Positions 11,672-24,057 are shown, numbered from the stretch's first letter. The stretch is 64,000 nucleotides of DNA from Chrysogorgia sp. JL179-B06 (GCA_035772405.1 JAYKKM010000044.1:1704001-1768000); one strand, 5' to 3'. Notes: generated by a model from the letters alone, not told the origin. A program made the numbers and translations.

Positions 11672-12246
11672 CGGTGTCTAGTACCACCAGGAACTCACTG
11701 CTTCTTCACTTATACTATCTCACTTACATACGGCGACTGTCCGTAACTCATCGGCGATATCCGAATTTCCCGACCTCACTCAGCCAATCAATTCGTGTCG
11801 ACGAAATACCATAAGATATTATCTGTAAAGTATGATTTAATACAGTGGTCAGCCTTCGTCGCTGAAGAAGTAAGAACACCGATGTGACTGGCCGAATAAT
11901 ATCGTTAGGTTGCACACGCTGATCACTTGGCATTCACCTTTCAACAAACATTTACACGTCTTCACTAATTAACATATTGTCTGCTTCGCCGTTTTTATGC
12001 GCGTCACCTAAAGCGTAAACATGAAATGTCAATAGTTTTTTAGACTGTTTTACATACGACGACTTTCGATATGCGCCAGAGACCTGCGCAAACTGTAATT
12101 GGGCTCTTACGAGGGCGGGTTCATTATTATACATTTTTTTTCATGCGCGTAATCTAGGCCGGCTAACGCGGCAGGCTTTACGACTCAAACGAAAAAGGTC
12201 ACTATAACGACTCATTAATGTAATAATTAAGTACAGTAACTAATCA
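11672..12246 (-). promoter_or_regulatory. 5' flank of the receptor gene
   Basis: Sequence upstream of the receptor ATG. A promoter and 5' UTR are expected here or further upstream, but no TATA box or initiator can be assigned. Two short minus-strand ORFs (near 11750-11930 and 11950-12130) show no family features. Confidence 0.3.
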
Positions 12247-12470
12247 CTAAAACGGATGCGGTTTCAAGATGGCGGCCAAAAGGAAGTCCTATCGCTCTAC
12301 TTCATCGAAGACGAAGATGAGATGTCTAGAGATTTGAGAGTTGGGGCGATGTATAAATATGTATATGATGTTTGACTGTTCTGACCGTGTCTCAATAGCT
12401 CAGTGGTTATAGAGCGCAGATGCGTTGATTTGGAGACCTCGGGTTCGATTCCCGGTTGGGGCAGTCACAT
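12247..12470 (+). mobile_element. SINE family B (tRNA-derived), copy 1
   Basis: A tRNA-like head lies at 12388-12462 with A box TAGCTCAGTGG and B box GGTTCGATTCC, preceded by the family-specific leader GATGAGATGTCTAGAGATTTG. The insertion of T in TTATAGAGC and an extra base in the anticodon arm show it is not a functional tRNA. It matches the pair at 29973-30352. Confidence 0.82.
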
Positions 12471-12479
12471 TTTCATTTT

Positions 12480-13317
12480 CAGTAAAACCCCGCGAGTAAG
12501 AACCTAGTTTTTAAGAACCTGTTAGGCTAAAATTTGTCAGTTATACCCCCTCTATACAAGAACCTGTTTAGCCTAAAAATAAGAAACAGGTTCTTATTTT
12601 CTAAAATCTATATAAAAAGATGTGTACACTTGGGTGAATAAGATACAGATCAACATTTTTGGAGACACAGGTGCCTTATTACTCCAATTTAATACAATGT
12701 AAATGCCAATGTTGAAAATCAAATAGAATTGTTATTGTTGTAATTACATGCATAAATACTGTAACTGTATATATATTAGTTTAGTTTAGTTTAGTTTATT
12801 AGATTTATCACTCTTTTAGGTGAACGGAATACCCCAACAGACTAGAAGCCCAATTGATAGGGGTTCCGAGGGCCTACGATTTAAGGTCGTTATCCGAGAA
12901 GACCCGAAAGTCTTACCATTTGCTGGTATTATTGCAAAGGCAGCACTTTCTCCTCAATTATTTTTAAGACCCTGAGTGGAGGTCCGACTCAGGATTTGAA
13001 CCTGTGTCTCCCAGCTTATAGAGCTTATATATATTGTTTATACAGTATCTCCATGGCTACACATCAGCATATGGAAGAGTCTGTTTTTTTTATGAATTTC
13101 TTTATAAATACTTACATGGTATGCAGATGTTATATTATAAGGAATACAGGCTGAATACCACTAAATTCTATTAGCTACAATGTATTTTTTTCTTTAGAAA
13201 GTAAGAACCTATTTAAGAACCTAAATAGCCTCAATTTGTGCTAAGTATACCATTTATATAAGAACCTGTTTAGGCTAACTTGGGAAAACGCAGGTTCGTA
13301 CTCGCTGGTTTTTACTG
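12480..13317. mobile_element. Mariner-like element family K, copy 1, interrupted by a SINE
   Basis: The termini CAGTAAAACCCCGCGAGTAA and the complement of CAGTAAAAACCAGCGAG surround repeated AAGAACCTGTTTAGGC motifs. A TA follows the right end. The better copy is at 37989-38506. A SINE-C is nested inside at 12786-13022. Confidence 0.78.
12786..13022 (-). mobile_element. SINE family C (tRNA-derived), copy 1, nested
   Basis: Minus-strand copy of the element at 35374-35610. The shared body includes GTTCCGAGGGCCTACGATTT and GAAGACCCGAAAGTCTTACC, with a B-box-like GGTTCAAATCC at the tRNA-like end. It interrupts family K, so it is younger than that insertion. Confidence 0.8.
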
Positions 13318-13380
13318 TATATACTTTGACCATTAATATATCCTCTCTTCATCTAAAGAAAAAAAATATATATATATAAA

Positions 13381-13450
13381 TGTTACTCTGTTACTTGTTA
13401 CTCTGAAGATGTTGTAAGTTCGCAACGAAACGTTGGTAAATATTCAAAAC
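13381..13450 (+). repeat. Penelope-like hairpin with CTGAAGA...CGAAACG core
   Basis: CTGAAGA at 13403 is followed by a GTTG/CAAC stem and GAAA at 13427-13430. The same arrangement with different stems recurs at 18323, 18495 and 34670, and degenerately at 56194. It resembles the hammerhead-type core reported from Penelope-like retroelements, but the order CTGANGA-N-stem has one extra base. Confidence 0.4.
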
Positions 13451-13624
13451 CTTGTTGTGTTATATGGCTCTTTTTAATTAAGCTATTTTCTGGGCAATAA
13501 TATTCTTAACTAGACTCAAGCTTTGTGAGTCAAGTTGCACGAAACGTTGCCTAGTGTAACACCCGCTTCTTTCTGCATGCAACTGCACTAGCACATAACG
13601 TAGCAGATTGAGCCATTGCGAGAC

Positions 13625-13800
13625 AAATATTTTCGTATTCAGGTAGCTATATTGAGATTCCAAAAAGTTCATCGTCTCACAAACCTGCCTAAGCCACGAC
13701 TACTAGTGTTCGTGGTAAATGTTGTTCGTCTTTGTTTCAGCTGTTTTCGTTTTGTTGTGAAGAAACTGACGTCGCATGAAAAACTACCGTTGCTTTAGTT
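13625..13800. repeat. Dispersed repeat M, copy 1
   Basis: ATATTTTCGTATTCAGGTAG through CTGTTTTCGTTTTGTTGTGA recurs at 52938-53075. This copy carries about 36 extra bases (13711-13738) relative to the other. The frames do not encode the same protein in both copies. Confidence 0.7.
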
Positions 13801-14381
13801 GAAATTTGCGACGGCGTTTTTCACCGTCTAAAGTTTGAACTTTTCGCCTAAAATGAGTAATGGTAGTCGGATATTCCAATCGTAAAGTGGCATTGTTATA
13901 TTTTTGGGTAGTTTGACTCTAATTTGTATAGCTGTATTATTGCTAAAAGTTGCAATTTATGGAGATTTTGTGACATCACGATTTTCACGCGATCAACTGG
14001 TGCCTTAACCAATCAGCACGCTGGAAACATCACACGTGATCTTAGTTTCCTATCATGCAGTCTTTCTACTTGGTTGCTATTGACGAAGTAGCTGCGACTT
14101 CCCAAGACGCGACATAACCCCCTACCGGAGCTGCTGGCTTCACCAACACCGACACAAGAAGTCTACTATATATTAAATGGCTCGAAGAAGATGTCCCTTT
14201 ATGACTATATTAGAAGAAGAAATTCATGATACGAACGACGACGAGCAATATAAATGTATTATTAATGTACCATGTTGTTATAAAATAAAGGACCAAAAAG
14301 GACTAAAAGAATTCAGCGCAGAGATATCGAGGAAACTGCAATCATCAGACTTATATATCTATCAGACGTGACGTAATAGAT
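13801..14381. other. Intergenic, no feature recognised
   Basis: Contains an ATG-initiated 64-codon frame at 14177 (MARRRCPFMT...) with no homologue I know and no supporting context. Confidence 0.4.
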
Positions 14382-14520
14382 CAAACACGAGTTTGAGTGT
14401 TTCATCAGGGGTTCCAAACACGAGAAAACAAATGAAAACCGAGGGCGTAGCCCGAGGTTTTTATTGTTTTCGAGTGTTTGGAGTCCCCTGATGAAACACG
14501 ACAAACGAGTGTTTGATCTA
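14382..14520. repeat. Palindromic repeat G, copy 1
   Basis: The arms TGTTTCATCAGGGGTTCCAA and its complement pair around a short centre containing GGGCGTAGCCC. A related palindrome is at 46018-46165. It is non-coding. Confidence 0.8.
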
Positions 14521-14767
14521 GCTTCTCAAACGAGCATTCCTATAGCGATTTGCTCCCATAGCGATTTTATTTTAATATGTATAGATTAAGAAATGTGATC
14601 CAGTTCACTAGGAAATTTCCTACAGGTTTTCATTGGGTATGAAAACTCATGCATGTGATGTGGTATACGTTCATGGATTGGCTATGATAATTCATGAATT
14701 ATTGATGAGTTTGAGAATTATATATCCAAAACTGATACGTTATTTTTGGAACTTCCCGAAAACTTAA

Positions 14768-15556
14768 GTGCTTAACGAAAGTAATTCTGATGATAATTTG
14801 AGTGAAATTGTTTTAGGTGAGCAAGTACTTGAACGTAAATCATCCATTAAATACTTGGGCGTTTACTTGGATCAATCACTTACTTTTCAAGAACACACCT
14901 CGAAGTTAATCAAAAAGGTTTCGGGTCAACAAGGGCTTCTCAAAAGACTTAGGAGTAATCTCGCAGTCCATGAGGCAGCGGAGAAAGTATACAAATCTAT
15001 GATACTTCCGAAATTGGACTACTGTGACTTTATATGCCGAATCAGTTGCCTCAATCCAGATATAACGCCTTGGAACGCCCTCAAACAAGAGCAAAATTAT
15101 ACACACGAGGAACTGCTACACACCAGTTGGGTTGGAAGTCCCTACAATCTCGTTGTTCTATGCATCGTGTTATTTTTGTTTTTAAATGTATTAAATTGAT
15201 TGGTCCAGATATATTTAATCATTCAGTATTTTGTGAAATCCTCTCACGCCTATAATACGAGGAGAAATAACTTGGACTACTTACTTCCGAAAGTAAGGAC
15301 AGAAGTTGTCAAGGAAGGTTGCTTTTATTCAGGAATTGATAAATTTTAACAGTTTACCAGCAGATGCTAAACAAAAGTCATCACTTACTTTTTAAAACAA
15401 CATTAGGAAAAATCTTTTAGACGTTTTAAGCTGTAAAATAATTGTGCATTGTAGATATAGATTAGGTAGTTTTTTATTTATTTATACATATCTTATAGTT
15501 TCCAGGGCACCCATTGATAACAGCTTTGCTGAAGGGTTTACCCTGGTTAAAGATGC

Positions 15557-15621
<65 letters not shown>
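14768..15621 (+). pseudogene. 3' part of a LINE (CR1/L2/jockey-like) with (ATT)n tail
   Basis: The RT C-terminal region reads IKYLGVYLDQSLTFQEHTSK, LLKRLRSNLAVHEAAEKVYK and SMILPKLDYCDF. After frameshifts it continues with TRAKLYTRGTATHQLGWKSL and, to the end of the ORF, LDYLLPKVRTE. A non-coding stretch with CAGGGCACCCATTGATAACA precedes a (ATT)n tail at 15556-15621. The 5' part, including the endonuclease and the RT catalytic motifs, is missing, and the reading frame is broken. Confidence 0.85.
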
Positions 15622-15622
<1 letters not shown>

Positions 15623-16290
15623 GAAGGACGTTTTATGTGGCGACACGATTCCGTTCTTAATTTCATTGCAACCTCTCTTAAATCCGTACAACAAACACTC
15701 TATTAACCTTGATGCTGACCTATACCTGGCTTCATCAGTCCATCTGTTATCACCGGAGATAGGTTGCGCCCTGATCTTCTGGTAACAATATATATGAAAT
15801 ACGAAAACAAATACATCTACATACTCGAACTGACTGTTGGTTTTGAATCTAATCTTCTTACTAATGCAACCCGTAAGAGACAAAAATATCTAGAACTTAT
15901 TAACGAACAGCACAAAAATTATGAAAAAGTGAAATTTATAAATTTATCTATCAGTTCGCTTGGAGTTTTTAATCAGTCATCCGTAGACTTTATTGAAATG
16001 CTGAAAGACCTGAAATTTGACGAACGATGTAGAACTAAGTACTATACTCAGAAAATTATGAACACTTGCACAAGGACATCTTACTATATATTTTGTAAAC
16101 GTCACAAAGAATGGGATGACCCGACTTTAATGTCATACTAATATTTTTATACCATATAGTGTTAATTCAAGTAGACATTGGTAAACTACCTGTAAAAGAG
16201 AGGTTTATCACTGTAGTATACGTTAATCATAAATGAATAAAGTTTCCAATCATAAATGAATAAAGTTTCCATTATTATTATTATTATTAT
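15622..16290 (+). pseudogene. 3' part of an RLE-type retrotransposon (PD-(D/E)XK endonuclease tail)
   Basis: The frame from 15764 reads RPDLLVTIYMKYENKYIYIL, then ELTVGFESN, then RKRQKYLELINEQHKNYEKV and LSISSLGVF, ending at 16141. The RPD...ELT pattern is typical of the restriction-like endonuclease placed downstream of RT in R2/NeSL-group elements. The upstream portion is in another frame, so at least one frameshift has occurred. It ends with a duplicated AATCATAAATGAATAAAG block and (ATT)n. It starts exactly at the end of the preceding LINE tail. Confidence 0.72.
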
Positions 16291-16849
16291 AGTATATACC
16301 TATATCCTACCGCGTTCACGATACCATTTAAGACAACTGGCAGTACCGATATAATAATAATATTGGAATACGTACACTACATACATTGTTAAAACCATTA
16401 AAGTCTATAATAGCATTTGTCATTCGTAAAGGCAGTGATCTGCCAATAGTAGAACAAGTTCATTTCTCGGGGTGTCTTTTTATACTGCCATGTGCCATTC
16501 CACACAAACTTAACCTTTTTTTTTATTTTAAATGCTCCTGTTCAATTTATTTTTATAATGTTTCATTATTCATACAGCAACGGCGTGGTGTTTTGTAGTT
16601 GTCATGGCAACGTAATTACGGTTCAGACAGCCGTGATTTTAACTATAGCTTATAGCACTTTAGCTAAAAAAAGAGATAGCGTTGGGAAATAAAGAGAGCA
16701 ATCTAAATTAAAAGATGTAACGGCTTGCGAAGACCTTAAAAAATCCTCAACATTTCTTGTTTTGTAGACTGTCTATACGCCGCGCACAACACGTTTTAGT
16801 CCGCTCAGTGCTCATAATGAAAATTTCATGAACTTTACTTTATACTATA
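16291..16849. other. Intergenic, no feature recognised
   Basis: Short overlapping frames around 16386-16692 show no family motifs. Confidence 0.4.
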
Positions 16850-16985
16850 CTTTTTGTTTTATTTTATTTTATTTTAATAACTTTGCCATACACATTACAA
16901 ACATAAATATACAGACATTAAGACAATAGGCTGGGTAACCGCAACAGCTAGTGCCAATTACTGCGGCCCCAAAGCAAGTACGATT
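16850..16985 (-). mobile_element. LINE 3' tail with (TTTTA)n
   Basis: The (TTTTA)n run is followed by GCTGGGTAACCGCAACAGCT and ACTGCGGCCCC. It is similar in layout to the tail at 63812-64000 (CAGGGTCACCACAACAG ... GTGGGCCC), so both probably come from one LINE family inserted on the minus strand. Confidence 0.55.
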
Positions 16986-16994
16986 TAACAGTCA

Positions 16995-17328
16995 CTTTAA
17001 AGTGCCTATAACGTCTGTGGGGATTCAACATATTTGTAATCTATGGATTATCCTGAGATAAATTGTAATATATCTTGTCAGCTGAAAATCTCATCTTCAT
17101 AGACTTTTTAGCTGTTAAAGTTGACGGAAGGATGTCATAGCGGGCATCTGTCTACATGAAAACCTCTTTACAGATGCCCACTATGACGTCATTTCCGTCA
17201 ACTTTAACAGCAAAAAAGTCTATGAAGATGAGATTTTCAGCTGACAAGATATATTACAATTTATCTCAGGAGAATCTATAGATTACAAATATGTTAAATC
17301 CCCACAGACGTTATATGCACTTTAAAGA
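16995..17328. mobile_element. Foldback element family F, copy 1
   Basis: Two arms of about 160 bp pair almost end to end around a short loop near 17163. CTTTAAAGTGCCTATAACG at the left matches CGTTATATGCACTTTAAAG at the right, and inner arms share GACAAGATATATTACAATTT. It is non-coding. Relatives are at 26925-27222, 30716-31043 and 38890-39527. Confidence 0.88.
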
Positions 17329-17529
17329 TACTTCAAAAACTCATTAATATTCATTAACCAAATTGTCCAATCACATTTCCGTATTTAGTCACTTTTATAC
17401 CTGATAAAAGCCATGAATTACGAACTTTATATAAAATTCCTGCTAATTTGCATTTCATACATCAACCCAATTTACCTCCAATAGAAAATAAAAACCAGTA
17501 CACTCCCTAGTGATTACAACCAATTGTTT

Positions 17530-17640
17530 TTGAAGCTATTTAAAACACTCGAACTCGCGTTTTATCATATCTAAAATACTCGCGCTGCGCGCTCGCATTT
17601 TAAATATGATAAAACGCTCCTTCTCGTGTTTTAAATACTA
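17530..17640. repeat. Short palindromic repeat
   Basis: GCGTTTTATCATATCTAAAA pairs with TTTTAAATATGATAAAACGC around a centre containing GCGCTGCGCGC. Confidence 0.75.
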
Positions 17641-17937
17641 CATATAGCGATATACAACACACATTAAATACATCAAATTTACTACGATATCTACTAAAAG
17701 CAACACGATGGTGGGTTCGTGCATAAGGCTTCGAGCTGTGTTGCATTTTAAACATATGCTTTTCCATGTTCGTGGGTCGTCTATGTCATATGTGTTGTTA
17801 AGTGCGTTAATGTAGTAGTTGAATTGTAACTTCCTGAACTTGTTTTTTGTTGTAATAGTTTTTGGTAGTATGCAGTTCCATGTTCTTTGAGATATTCTTT
17901 TTAGAGTAACATATAAGGAATTATTGATATTTTTCAT
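17641..17937 (-). pseudogene. LINE ORF2 C-terminal remnant
   Basis: 99 codons reading YINALNNTYDIDDPRTWKSI and CLKCNTARSL, the same signature as the plus-strand fragment at 2690-3141. No RT catalytic motifs remain. Confidence 0.72.
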
Positions 17938-17959
17938 ATTTGCCGGCTGTCATATAAAC

Positions 17960-18545
17960 AAAGCGAAACTAGGTGCAGGTGAACTGCCAAGATTTTTAGC
18001 AACGAAATATACTGTCGTTTCGAGCGGAGTCCATATCACGCAGGCCCGCCCAGAGGGGAGGGGGGTGAAATTATGAAATTATCAAACAGTATTTTCTGCT
18101 TCTCTGCGTTAGTGATTATTTATTTGTCCTTATTTCATATCTTTTACGTCCTAACGAAAATTTGCGTTGTCATTTCACATGTATATAAAACTGAAACATT
18201 TTCACTTGAAATATCCTTACATCCGTAAAATTATGCGAAATTTTTGCGAGGGGGGCCCCCAATTATATATTTGGTCCCGGGCCCACTTTAATCTCTGCGC
18301 GGGCCGTGATGGACGTTTTACTCTGACGAAGGGCTCCGCTCGAAACGTCAATATTTTCTTGCTAAAAACCTTTTCGCTTTGCTATATACAATTAAACATC
18401 GCCTACGCAGCACTCTACATTGTTACTGTCATGTCAACATGAGTGAGTCCCTCCTCAGTAGACAGTAAACATCACCTACAATGTAAACTTAATTTTGCTC
18501 TGAAGAAGTCCCGAGTTTCGCGGACGAAAGACCAGTAAGTTAAAT
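17960..18545 (+). mobile_element. Penelope-like terminal region with two CTGANGA hairpins
   Basis: Contains CTGACGA at 18323, a GGGC/GCTC stem and GAAACGTC to 18349, then CTTTTCGCTTTGCTATAT. A second hairpin is at 18495-18526 (CTGAAGA, GTCC/GGAC stem, GAAA). The inverted counterpart GTTTCGAGCGGAGTCC is at 18017-18032. The same flank-hairpin-flank order is found at 34606-34752. Confidence 0.5.
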
Positions 18546-19303
18546 CTTTTACCAATCATGGTGTAACCGAAATTAATTTTATACGTACTTATAAGTATAG
18601 ACATACTAGTATAAACTGTGGCGTAACCGGCAGAGGTGGGCCCCATGAAGGCTCGACTATAACTTCTATATCATAACTATATATAGTGAGTACAATGTTA
18701 AACAACGGTGAATACCTAGATACCTATATTCCTTCCTCCTCGAGTTAACGTTGGCAAATCGGTAAATCAGCTCTTTCTTATCAACTGAAGGTCAATCTCC
18801 CACGCAGAACTGATTAATGATTCTTTACCATAAATAGCAGATTCGGGGGCGGTATTCTGATTAAATATGACGGTGAAATATATGTATGCAGTAATGTCGC
18901 TGTTAAACCGTAATTTTTCGTTATAATCTCAGGGGCCTCACTGGGTTGGGAGCCCTTAGTTCTCGACCTAACCCTATACCTAATCGGCGTTACACCACTG
19001 CTTATAAGTAGGCATCCTGTTTGTCGTTTTTATGTCATGACGACGGTTATTTCATGCACATATTAGTTCAACGCGAGAAGTCTTTTTTCTTAAATAAAAG
19101 TATTGTGCTGCGTAGGCAGTATTGAAATACAAATGGAAACACTAAGAGATTGGTTCACTGACTGCCCAAATAGTGGAATTAGTCAAACGTTTCGCGAAGA
19201 CCCTTCGTCAGAGAGTGAAAGGACTTCCGAACGATTTTATCTCAAGGAATTAGGAAGGGAAGGAAGGACGGGGGGGGGGGGTATAATTCATCTTTAGGGA
19301 CCG
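18546..19303. other. Intergenic, no feature recognised
   Basis: No repeat partner or coding signal; a run of G at 19271-19280 is the only notable base composition. Confidence 0.4.
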
Positions 19304-19830
19304 GTCGTTATTTATGGTCGGGGTGGGGACTGAAGGAAATAGATTTGGTGCTGGAATCAATTTTACCCAACCAAATTAAGATCAGAAATTTAACCGCGTC
19401 CCAACCATTTATGGGTAAAGAAAATATTTATTTTACCCAACCCAAGAAGAAAAAAGTTAGATAAAGCCCAATTCCTAGCATATCACGTCGATACAAGTTT
19501 TAATAACAAACCCAAGTATAGTATACAGACAGATCCTACTGTAACTTTAATTTCAGATTATTATCTCCCTATATACAGAGCAGGAATCCAAGGAAAGCAA
19601 GCAGAGGAATACAATAAAAAAGCTGATGTGCAATGATGACTAAGGCGAACTGATGATGAGATTCCAATTTCAAATGATGAACTCTTAATATTTTTATGTA
19701 AATAGTCATGAAAATTTTGCTACCCAAGCCTTCAGAGAAGTGATTTTTTTGTTACTATTTAGGTCTTAGAATTTTCAGTTACCCAACCATTTTCTCTTCG
19801 GCCCTCACCCCGGCCATAAATAATAACCTT
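19304..19830 (+). mobile_element. DNA element family D, full-length copy
   Basis: About 525 bp with terminal inverted repeats GTTATTTATGGTCGGGGTGG and the complement of TTATTTATGGCCGGGGTGAG. It has no ORF, so it is non-autonomous. Derivatives are at 6546-6845, 7579-7861, 32698-32750 (one end only) and 36242-37841 (interrupted). Confidence 0.88.
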
Positions 19831-19917
19831 CAATTGCAGCCGGTGGCTGAATTAGTGCAAAGGTCGATGAATTAACGTGAAGGCATATTTATGGCAGCCA
19901 AAATTAAGGTTTATGTT

Positions 19918-20005
19918 AACGTTAGTATTAGGATTAGGATTAGTTATTAGGGTTAGTATTAGGGTTAGTATTAAGGTTAGTATTAGGGTTAGTATTAGGG
20001 TTATA
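19918..20005 (+). repeat. Telomere-like degenerate array (TTAGTATTAGGG)n
   Basis: TTAGGATTAGG and TTAGGGTTAGTA units over about 90 bp. It is an interstitial array; (TTAGGG)n is the ancestral animal telomere repeat but this is not a telomere. Confidence 0.8.
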
Positions 20006-20499
20006 AACCAGAGCTTTTCTGCGCTTACTGATTACAATAGTATTTCAGGATGGCTGCCATTTTGAAACCTACCTTTCATCAGGCAGCCGTCATACACGAC
20101 CTATGTCTGATCACGGAGCACAGCTAAAATCTGAAGTATTGATTTCACAGGGGTGGAAACCGTAGAACCCGGATAAAACCCCCGGAACACAGGAGAGAAT
20201 CAACAACAACAACTCCACTCACTTTGTTCGTTGCTATACTCTGAGATTTACGCGGCAAGGCAACTGTGGAAGATTCAGCTTTTTAAAGAAAAAAGTGACA
20301 CGTCATCAAAACCACCCACGAGTCGTTACGTCATCAAACACATATATGAAGTAAATAACTGAATCTCGTGAATTATAGAAATGTAAACTAAAAGTTACTA
20401 TCGCAAGGGAAGTGCTGCTTTGAAATCCAAGGCAGTTGTGATATTGTGCAAAATATAAGTGGTAACAGGCTTATTGAAGTCAAAGTTGCAGCGGAGGTG
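20006..20499. other. Intergenic, no feature recognised
   Basis: No coding or repeat signal beyond simple AT-richness. Confidence 0.4.
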
Positions 20500-21110
20500 G
20501 TACAGCTCATGCGGTTAAAATTGATAGCATACATTTGTTTTGCTGGCGGCATTTGGCAATCAACTCAGATATTTTGTTCAGTAGAGGAGCCTTGACAGCA
20601 TAGTAAGATACAGAGTTCTCTTGAAGGCAGAGATTACATTGTTTGTTTCCAACTATATTTAATTTCATAGTTAACGTCGGCATCTTTCAACTCCCAAATG
20701 TAATCGGACAAGGCGCTGTGCTTGAGTAGTATTTTCTGTTGAAAAATTTAAAGTCCATTTCCGTTGTTACAAGCTCGTTTTAAACAGCCAAAAATACCAC
20801 TCAAACACAGCCTTGTCCAATTACATTTTGGAGTTGAAAGATGCCGACGTCAACTTATGAAATTAAGTCCACTTATTTTACACTTGGCTATGAAATTAAG
20901 TCATTTCCATTTCTGTATATGCGCTGTCCCTTTTTTATAAAAAGACCATGGCATACAGAAGTGGAAACAAATAATGTAATGCAGTTCAAAAGAAACTCTT
21001 TATCTTAAATGCTGTCAAGGGTCCTCTGACTCCTTTCCTAAACAAAGGCTCTGAGTTGATTGCCAAATGCCGCCACCAAAACCAATTTTATTCTAGCAAT
21101 TTTAAACCTT
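20500..21110. mobile_element. 600-bp inverted-repeat element
   Basis: GCGGCATTTGGCAATCAACT at 20546 pairs with GTTGATTGCCAAATGCCGCC at 21055. Inner arms GTCGGCATCTTTCAACTCC (20678) and GGAGTTGAAAGATGCCGAC (20830) also pair. Spacer regions differ between the arms. It is non-coding and looks like a large foldback transposon. Confidence 0.8.
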
Positions 21111-24057
21111 CGTCATTTACATTTTTATATAATTTACATTTTTATAATTTACACCTTTTATCATTAGTCTGATGATCTCTAGCGATGCCGCTCTGCGTGA
21201 AACTCGAGTTAACGAGAACTTCATAGTATCTTTAACTTTTATGTGTCCATTTTAACTCTTGTATATGTAACCCGCTCCTATATGATATGCGACAGCACTA
21301 AGTCTAAGGCTGATAAATACGGCTGAATAAATATGTTACAGTTTATGTCAATAGGGCCAGGCATGTGTTCTAGTATCTATATGGGGCAATCAGCATGCCC
21401 TATATTATGGAAAACTGGTCAAATATTATAAGGTCACAAATCTGGAGATTCCAGGTTGTAAGGATGTAAACATAAAAAATGGCCATAAACAAAACAATCC
21501 GAGTAGCAGACGAGGAGAGGCATATTATTCTACATCTTTGTGTAAAAAACGTTATCTTACCGAGGTGCTATTTAATAGCAACGGACTGGACAACTTAATC
21601 GGCGTGCGGCTCAGTAAACTCTTGTGAACTTGAAGGGTCAAATGGCTATTTTCCATACTATTTGCGTAATTCTTGAAGCTACTGGAGAATCTCGGTTTGT
21701 AGTCTTTGAACCCTCTATGAGTATTAACTGTTAATGCTAGGATTAGTTTTCCGGTTAGTCATTAGGGTTAGATTATAGGGCATCATATCTAGTATATCCG
21801 CCATGGCAGACTAATTTGAATTATTTCAAATCATTAGGCCTAGCGGCTGTCGCTGATTGTCCATGAAATTAGGACAAAGTTGTGGATATTAAATAGCTAT
21901 TTCACATGATTGTTTCATTTGCTTTTAAACGAGACCAAATGCGGAACCTTTCATATGAAAATGATTTACATTTGAATAGGCCATGCGTAATTCTCGTGTG
22001 AAGGGTTTAGTGCTTGACCAGATTTTAAAAGTAATTAAAAAAGAAACAATGCACGCGGAAAGTCATTAATCTTCTCAAAGTCGCCGATGTGAATATGCTA
22101 AACGGTCAGTATATACATCATTTGCAAGTACTCGACAATGTACAAGTTTTACCCTGCGGCTTGTTTATCACGGATGAGAAATTTCGCATAATGTCGGTGA
22201 AAGCAACACGTTACTCAAACCTATACTCTTGTATGTTGCCGACCATCGCCGATCATCGCCGACATTTATCGCAGACTATCGCCGATGATGCGTTCACGTA
22301 TGTCGGAAAATCGCGTAGGATCGCGTATGTGGCCGTCTGATTTTGCCGTTAAGGGAACGTTCGTTATTTATAGCAAGGTTAGCACCGAAGAGAAACAAGT
22401 TGCAACCAAAAGAAGGTTTTACCCAGAACCTATCAAACACTGAATTTTCCTTCTACCCAACCATCACTAGAAGATGCAACCATATACATATTATACCTCG
22501 AGTGACCTTTGCTTATCATTAACCTTTATATATTTATCTGATATTTACAGTATTAAATATTGGCCGGGTCCACACAGTACGAGATGATTACAATATTCTA
22601 TAAGGAAGTTAAAGTTTGTATTAGTGCTGTTTCTAAGCATGAAAATGTGTCTATCTAAAATATTTAGTCTTCATTGAACAAGCAATCTTTGTTTTATATT
22701 GTATCACTATTATTATAAATTGACTTATTTTATTTCTTTTGTTTTAAAATTTGTTACCCGATATTTGTAATGCAACAATAATGTTTTTCTCTTCGCCCTA
22801 AATGTTAAATTTAGAGCCAAAACTTCTTTAATATCACTGCTCTGAATACTCGATTGACTATTACTGGTCAACTGCGACTACTAAAATAATCGCACTTTCA
22901 GTGAGAAAGAAACGAGCCTTTCTTGTCAGTTGCGATAGTCGGCGACGAAACAAACTTTTTTCTTTTCTGCGAGGCCGAGGGTATCACGACGATGGTATTG
23001 AACTACTTTTGTTGTTTATCTAAGCCATTGTTACACGGCCAACATTTTGGTCAGGTTCTTGTGTGTAAATCACGTACTATACGAATTTGAAGGTCAGTGT
23101 ATTTGCAATGACCGACATTTTTGGCCAGGCGCTATAGTTTTGTGTTTCAGTGGTCGGCTCGGCTTAAATTTACTAGTGATACTGCCAGGTAATTTCAAAA
23201 TTGCTTAATATTTTATAAGCTGAAATAATAGTTGTATATCGAAACTTATGAACGAAACAAACGCGTCTCAATTAACTCAAACATGATCTACACACCTTCA
23301 CAGTGTAAACTTTCGTAGATATATATTATAACAGTGAAAGAAGTACGATTTCAGACCGCATTGCTCATAGCCACAACCTGTATGATTTGAATAAACTTAT
23401 AATTTCCAAATATGCAGTTAAAATGTTTGCCCCCATTGAAGCCAATGAACTTACTTATCTCACATTTCTCTGTAACTCAAATGTCAGCACTCGCCGATAT
23501 AATCGGTACGACTGAGAACCCGTGCAGGCGTCAAGCGGTATCACTGACAGCATTCGCTTTAACATCCAAATCATGCATAAATAATGTAACACATGTTTTT
23601 TTCACAAGTGGAGATAAGAACATGCATGACTTTTGTGATATAATCTCTATTATCTGATAGGAGATGGAATTATAGTCTTGATAACTATCGTCGTTGTCCG
23701 TTGATAAGATAATCAGTTCACAACAGAAACATGGCCTGCATTCAGAACACTGTCTCATACTTTATAGCACTCAACAAAAACCCAGATGACCACCCCCCAA
23801 TCCCCCTCCCCCCCGCGACCATCATCACAGTCTGAACTACAACATTGCTCGAAGCCTTGCAGAAAGATTACTTGCATGGCAGGGGTGGCGGGGCCCACAG
23901 GGAGATTTCTTGGTGAACCACAAAAACGTATGGGTGAACTTTCATATAAATCCCGAAATGACGTCTCATAGACTATTGGTAGTAAAATTAAAATCAGCTG
24001 TTCTTTCTAAAATAAAGCATTATCGCGTAAGAGTTTATGATAAGGTTTGGGTTAGGA
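21111..24057. other. Intergenic, mostly unrecognised
   Basis: About 2.9 kb without a supported gene. 22355-22475 resembles decayed termini of family D (CCGAAGAGAAAC, TTCTACCCAACCATCACT). An ORF at 22089-22340 and one at 23412-23657 lack motifs, codon bias or splice context. A C-rich run occurs at 23791-23818. Confidence 0.4.

Noticed and set aside
14177..14371. 64-codon ORF starting MARRRCPFMT
   Set aside because: No homologue recognised, no splice or transcript context, next to a palindromic repeat.
19918..20005. Chromosome end
   Set aside because: Degenerate TTAGGG-like units in the middle of the window, with unique sequence on both sides.
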